From assembly GCA_903772945.1 (NCBI GenBank), contig CAICTM010001735.1, positions 1 to 23,637 on the forward strand: a stretch of 23,637 bases of DNA, read 5' to 3'. Positions 18,657 through 23,637 of the stretch are shown piece by piece. The translations under genes were made by a program, and so were the position numbers. The notes below the pieces were generated by a model. The model did no database searches and had not been told where the DNA came from. It worked only from the letters and a program-made list of their open reading frames with translations. Origin of the DNA: Seminavis robusta. Its lineage: Eukaryota; Bacillariophyta; Bacillariophyceae; Naviculales; Naviculaceae. How positions within the stretch are numbered: position 1 is the stretch's first letter; each line of letters begins with the position of its first letter.

Positions 18657-21528
18657 ATGGCCATGGTCCAGCAAGGCATCGCACCGATTTCTCCTCCTAC
18701 AGACATCAGCCATCAGGATCAAGGCAAGGAACAAGATAATCTTCCAATGAGGCAGCTCCAGCAGGAAGACTGTGAAAACAGCAGCCGACGTCACTGCGTG
18801 TACCCTGAAGAACTCGATGTGTATTCCCAGCCTGTTGCGACAGGAGTACCCAGCGTCGAACCCTCCAGGGTCCCAACTAAAGCCCCCACAGAGATTCCAA
18901 CTGGGGCTCCCACTGTTACTCCCAGTGCTACTCCCAGTGTCAAGCCCACTGTCACTCCCACTACCAAGCCCACGGGAGCTCCGACTGCGGCTCCCACTGC
19001 CAAGCCCACGGGAGCTCCGACTGTGGCTCCGACCATGTTTACCACAGCTGATGCGAATGCCAAACCTCCTGCTTCTGATCCTCAAGCCAATCCTACACCT
19101 GATACTACCACAGAAGCGCCAACCAGCATTCCTACCAAAATTCCCACGGCAGAACCAACTCGAGATCCAACCAAACTTCCCACGAAGAGTCCATCGCAAG
19201 CACCAACCCCAACACCAACAAAACAACCTACCAATGAGCCATCAAAGGCTCCCAGTGCTAACCCTACCGATAGAAACACCAATGAACCTACCAAAATTCC
19301 CACTGATAATCCTACCGAAAACACCTCTGAGCCTACAAAGAATCCCAGTGCTATCCCGACGAAGAATCCCAGTGCTACCCCTACCAACTTGCCCAGTGCC
19401 GTCCCTACCAAGTCTCCCAGCGTGAAGCCTACAACTATGACTCCAACAAACTCAGTTCCCACTCTGAGACCAAGTGAAAAGCCCGTGACCGAGGAATCAA
19501 TATCAGCTCCATCAGTACCACAGTCCACCCGTTCTCCTCGTCCCAATGAAGCGTCTTATGAGTTTACACTTTCTTTGGTCCCTACCGGTACTGAGGAAGG
19601 AACGACTGCTGCTGGCTCTACTCCCATTCCAACAAAGAACCCTACGTCCCACCCAACCAAAGACAGCATCAATCAAGACGTCACAAAGACGACTCCTACC
19701 ATTACTCCCACCTTTGCCACGAAACAACCACACCAAACTTCAATGCCCACCGTGAAACCAACTCTGGGAACCATCGACAAAACGACTCCGTCCCCTACTT
19801 CGAAGCGCCCAACCTTGAGACCCAGCAATCCTCCGACGGTACGGCCGACCAGTCACCCAATTCCAAGACCAACTATTGTCCCAACAGAGGTGCCATCGAC
19901 AACTGGAGCTGGTACCGATGTCCCAACGTTGGTGTCATCGACAACTGGTACTAGTACCGGTATCCCCACTCGCAATCCTACTTATAGTGCTACGGGTAAT
20001 CCTACAAGTGCAGACTCCGAAGAGTCTGTAAATGGTGTGCCAACCGTTGCTCCGACGGGATCGGAGAGCACGCAAGAGCCCACTGGTACAGGTGCTACAG
20101 CCAGCCCTACCTTAGTCCCCACAAGAAAAACGTTGCGTCCAACACAGGTTTCTACATCGAATGCTGACCCAATGCCCAATCAATTCGCCCCACCCACGCC
20201 AGGACCAGATGCCACAACCAACCCCACAGCCACAGCCACAACAACAACAACAGTCCAGCCATCCTCGTCCTCCCCTGGCGCATCTGGTAGCGCCCAATGC
20301 GAATCTGACAGTGAAGGGAACTTCGGGCTGACTATACCCTTGTACTCGGACGCGGAAACGTCGACAGGGAGCAATGTCCATCTGGTGGAATATCGATACC
20401 AAGTCGAAACCACGCCAAAGTTCGAGATCACTGAAGACGACCTGAACAGCGGCATATTGCGGAGTATGGAAAAGGCCATTAGCGATCTGTTAGTCACGTC
20501 TTTCTTCCCAGCGAGTGCGGGCTTCCTTTGCAATAAAGAGGCCAGCACCACTGGCAATATGAGCTCTGCTGCGGAAGTATCGCTGTCAAAAGCTGCTCAC
20601 TTCCATAGAGTGCTAGTGGGGGGCGGGGATACAGCCACTCAGTGGGGCAATAAAACAAGCAACGTGGTTGTGGGGCTCGCCGCTGATCCTCCAGACCTTG
20701 TTGCTGCGGGGATTGAAGGGGGTAAGTTTTGCTGCACGTGTGTTGTGGCGAGAATCCTTGGCTTCGTTCGTTATTGTCGATACTTATCCCCGTATTCCCA
20801 ATTATCTTGCCGCAGTTTCCTGTCCCTTTCCTCTGCATATCGCGATTTCTGAAGAAGACTTGGGAGTTCCTGCTTGCTATGTGATTGACGGGGAACTATC
20901 CATATTCATGGGTGGGAACATAGAGTCAGCCGGAGATTTGTCGTGGGTGGACAACATGGTTCAGCAGGAGCTGGAATTTGCTATGAACACGGGCGAGCTT
21001 GACGATGTCGATCCTGCGATATCCTTCGTTCGATACATTCCATCGGAAACGGGCTTGAATGACACGGACACCGGTAGTGGAACGTCCCCAGGCGATGTTG
21101 TGTTCATCGAAGAAGAGCCCGTGGATGTCACTCTATCGTCCACTCCAAGCTGGTCCTGGATCATAGCAGGGTTTGGCTTTGTAGGTATTGCCCTTGTTCT
21201 TGTTTTCATTACGGTTTATCAACGACGTCAAAACATTGAGGGCAACGATTTTGAGTCGACAAGGAATTCCCATAGAGGAGCATTCCCCGTAGTCGAAATC
21301 GTTGACGAAAACTCAGAGTTCGACAACGATGAAATATACAAGGACGACGAAGAGGACGAGAACAGTATACTAGAGACGCACCAACCCGCTAGCTGGAGAC
21401 AAGTGACAAATCGTTCGCAAACAAGTGAAGAATATTCCCATCTTGAGATCAATAGCACCGACCCCAACCAGCCAGTGGTCAAGCCCGTTTTGGATGAAGA
21501 AGCGGAGACGTTTATCAATAATGTTTAG
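18657..21528 (+). CDS. PT3: long Pro-Thr stalk single-pass membrane protein
   Basis: Exons 18657-20721 and 20816-21528, joined over a 94-bp GTAAGT...GCAG phase-1 intron, encode 925 aa from the first in-frame ATG. The frame is open upstream to 18492 and encodes a hydrophobic stretch (LLILNLIFWFIPFVPSF), so the true start probably lies in an unseen exon or at a non-AUG codon. Residues about 66-545 are a stalk of KxPTxxPTxxP repeats. The ectodomain begins at C548: YRYQVETT, DLNSGILRSMEKAISDLLV, a Cys, VVVGLAADPPDLV; after the intron SCPFP, a second Cys (PACYV), LSWVDNMVQQELEFAMNTG and FVRYIPSET. The transmembrane helix is about 801-823 (WSWIIAGFGFVGIALVLVFI), followed by YQRRQ and an acidic tail with GAFPVV, SWRQ, SEEYSHLE and DPNQPVVKPVLDEE. 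It is closest to PT2 in the tail. A surface adhesin or receptor is inferred. Confidence 0.86.
18965..19030 (+). repeat. 36-bp tandem repeat in the PT3 stalk
   Basis: The unit starting caagcccacgggagctccga at 18965 recurs at 19001, with one difference (gcggctcc versus gtggctcc) over about 1.8 copies. It encodes KPTGAPTAAPTA then KPTGAPTVAPT and shows recent slippage growth of the stalk. Confidence 0.85.
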
Positions 21529-23565
21529 TAGTTGTTGCCAACCATACAGTAGCTCAGAAGTACATGCAGCCGCACACAGCGATACAAAGAGTAGCTAGCT
21601 CCTAGTTGCAGCACTTTGTGGGGGCTGCTCCACAGTGGTGGGTGAAAGGTTGCTTTGGGCGCCCAAGCTCTAACATAAAGAACAAGTACTGCAGTTGAGA
21701 AGTCCAACTAGCTAGTAGAGAAGGCAAGGCCTCCTTCCGAAGGCTGAGTACAGTAGTGCCGCTGTCCTTTGGCTACCGGTACATGGAATGGATGCCTTGA
21801 ACAACAATCCCTACCACGCACTTGCAATGGCTGCATTGGAACTGCCAGGTGAAGAGGCCTGACAACGTATGACCATACACTCTTCTGGGAGGTTGCCCCC
21901 TCCTCTTGATGCCTATCATTAATGTACCGGAATCATAGCGGGGTTATTTGGAGGAGGAAAGACCCGCCACTGCTCTAGTAGTTATTAATGCTTCATTGAA
22001 GTTTCTCGTTGCTACCGCAGTTTCAAGCAACCCGATGGGTGACGCTGAATGGTGCTTGGCTGATCATGCCTGGCTACTATTAATAGCTAGTGGCTGGTTC
22101 GCGCACCACAAGCAGCCACCCAGACATTGGTCTGCAGTGAGCAGGTGAACGAGTTACTGCAAACGGTTTGTATTATTGGTTTGACCTGTGGCGATTATCT
22201 TCAAGGGCAAGGCCAGCCATCTGGCAACGCTGCCAGGTCAAGGCCACTCCCACGATGCCTGGATATTTTCATGCTCTCCACCACGTAACTGTCCCCGTTG
22301 TAGATGAAGTTGCTTGACTTCGCCACCTTAGAAAAGCGGCTTCCAGAGGAGAGCTTGGAGTACTGGTGTACCATACCGGTAGCAGACCGTCACTGCATGG
22401 CTGTGTCTTATTTATGCAGCCATCTTGTCGTCTTGTGCGTCTCCGTCCCGCGAAAGTACGACGAGTGACGAAACGAGTCTGATACCAGCCACAGGTAGCT
22501 ACCGTATACCGTAGAACTGCCAACTAATCTGCCACATGCTGAGTAGAAGGCCTCACAGAATCGACTCGACTGAGACTCTGACGATAGACGCAGACATTTG
22601 TGGTTGGTACCTGGTAGCTGTTGGTTTCGAGTTTCGAGGCCAATAGGCTCCAGGTCAGACCCAAGACAGAGAGCTTGCGGTAGCTTTTCAGGCCTGGAAC
22701 TGGAACAACGGCAGTAAAGCTAGTGCGAATAGCTCCCGGTACTGCTCTCGCTGGCTGGCTTAGTACATGCCTACGAGTATCGTATGCCTAGCTAGACTCT
22801 ACTACTAGCTACCGGTAGCTAGGACTGTGACCTATGAGTCGAGCACTGAGCACTACTCTGCAGTGGTGTGGTGGTTGAGCTCATTATGTCAACTCAGCAC
22901 TGTCGGTAGAGCTGTCGGTACATGTAGCTATCATAGCTAGCTAGATTGCGATTCAGGAGCTTAACCAGTACCGGTACCACTGCAATTCCTTCGACACTGT
23001 ATTTTCTGTATTGATGCGTCATTTGAGGTCAAGGTTGTTTCAGACTTTCTAATCAATTCGACTTGAAACCTTTTACCTTTTTAAAAATAAGGCTGTTACT
23101 AGAGTAATCTCAAATTATTTGCAGTCTACTGAGGTGCATTCCTATCCGCGAACATGTGGTTCGTACGTACGCCGAGAACCAAAAGAGAACCACATTTATT
23201 TTCATTTAGTAATCGCGTATGTGGCTTCATTCTTAACCATTCGCAGATACGTCATTCGCGAATAAGCCCAACTCTCCCGAATTCTCAGCAGGGTTAGGGT
23301 GAAACTATCCCAGCAAGATTTTGCCAAAACGCAATCACCGTGCGTCAGGAAATCTCGTGATAATAGCACATGATTGTTCTTTGAAAGAATCTCGTTGGGG
23401 GCTAGTGCCTCGTGCATCATGTTGATTCTCGTGCATCATGTGGATCCACAGGCAATCATGTGCATCCATTTGTGGCTCCTCTTTCACCACAATTTCCCTT
23501 TTTTTGAGTTCTTCCGATCACCGTAATTGAATCGAATTTCACCGCACTCTCCACCCGTTGTCACG
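21529..23565. other. Long intergenic region downstream of PT3
   Basis: 2.0 kb without a convincing gene; frames are short. It contains TACCGGTA palindromes at 21774, 22374, 22810 and 22969, many ctagctag-type tetramer runs, and a 14-bp direct repeat ctcgtgcatcatgt at 23409 and 23428. The final 100 bases should include the promoter of the gene that starts at 23566. Confidence 0.5.
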
Positions 23566-23637
23566 ATGAGTGAAGATGGCAGCGATGGGTCCATTGATAT
23601 AGGACGGCAACTACAGGAGTCTGACGAGCGGAACAAG
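23566..23637 (+). CDS. 5' end of an unrecognised acidic protein (partial)
   Basis: The ATG at 23566, in context tcacgATGa, opens a frame that remains open for 24 codons to the window edge. It begins MSEDGSDGSIDIG, then RQLQESDERNK, an acidic and polar start. Too little is present to name a family. Confidence 0.45.
   Translation, partial: MSEDGSDGSIDIGRQLQESDERNK

Noticed and set aside
23291..23300. Telomere-like gggttagggt
   Set aside because: A single occurrence, not an array.
1..23637. tRNA, rRNA, CRISPR array
   Set aside because: No cloverleaf with a GTTCRA T-arm, no rRNA segment and no regularly spaced repeat was found by eye.

Overview
The window looks like nuclear DNA of a eukaryotic microalga, most probably a pennate diatom. 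The genes carry short spliceosomal introns of about 75-120 bp with GT-AG or GC-AG ends. They include typical eukaryotic families: 14-3-3, an E2F partner of the DP type, a plant-like NUDIX hydrolase and a type I sulfatase. Three genes encode membrane proteins with long Pro-Thr repeat (xPTxxPT) stalks, a protein style very common in diatoms. The organism is inferred from these features; no species marker was found.

Layout, left to right. Positions 1-141 are probably the 3' end of a coding exon. A Gln/Met-rich protein with a short coiled coil lies at 384-1061 (+). A 665-bp non-autonomous DNA transposon with 38-bp terminal inverted repeats and many TTTAGTC/GACTAAA motifs occupies 1834-2498, just upstream of an unrecognised 347-aa gene (2606-3649, +). 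PT1, the first PT-stalk membrane protein, runs on the minus strand (6242-4130). The next intergenic region holds a 447-bp Stowaway-like (Tc1/mariner) MITE with TA target duplication (7173-7619). Then come a three-exon secreted or membrane-anchored sulfatase (7932-9868, +), PT2 (10513-12434, +), the DP transcription factor (13946-12743, -), a TPP-type NUDIX hydrolase (14376-15467, +), 14-3-3 (16863-16011, -) and PT3 (18657-21528, +). A new gene starts at 23566 and runs off the end.

The most distinctive content is the PT1/PT2/PT3 family. The three share a C-terminal ectodomain built from two conserved halves, interrupted at the same place by a phase-1 intron, followed by one transmembrane helix and a cytoplasmic tail. 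PT2 and PT3 also share tail motifs that PT1 lacks, and PT2 repeats a Tyr-centred motif three times. The architecture resembles an adhesin or surface receptor: a stretched extracellular stalk, a membrane-proximal folded module and a tail with possible docking motifs. The adjacent sulfatase would fit an extracellular sulfated-polysaccharide setting, but a functional link is only inferred. None of the three has an obvious signal peptide after its first in-frame ATG, so their 5' ends are probably incompletely modelled.

The palindrome TACCGGTA occurs at least 12 times by eye in 23.6 kb, where well under one is expected by chance. It lies mainly in the intergenic DNA around PT3. No tRNA, rRNA or CRISPR was recognised.
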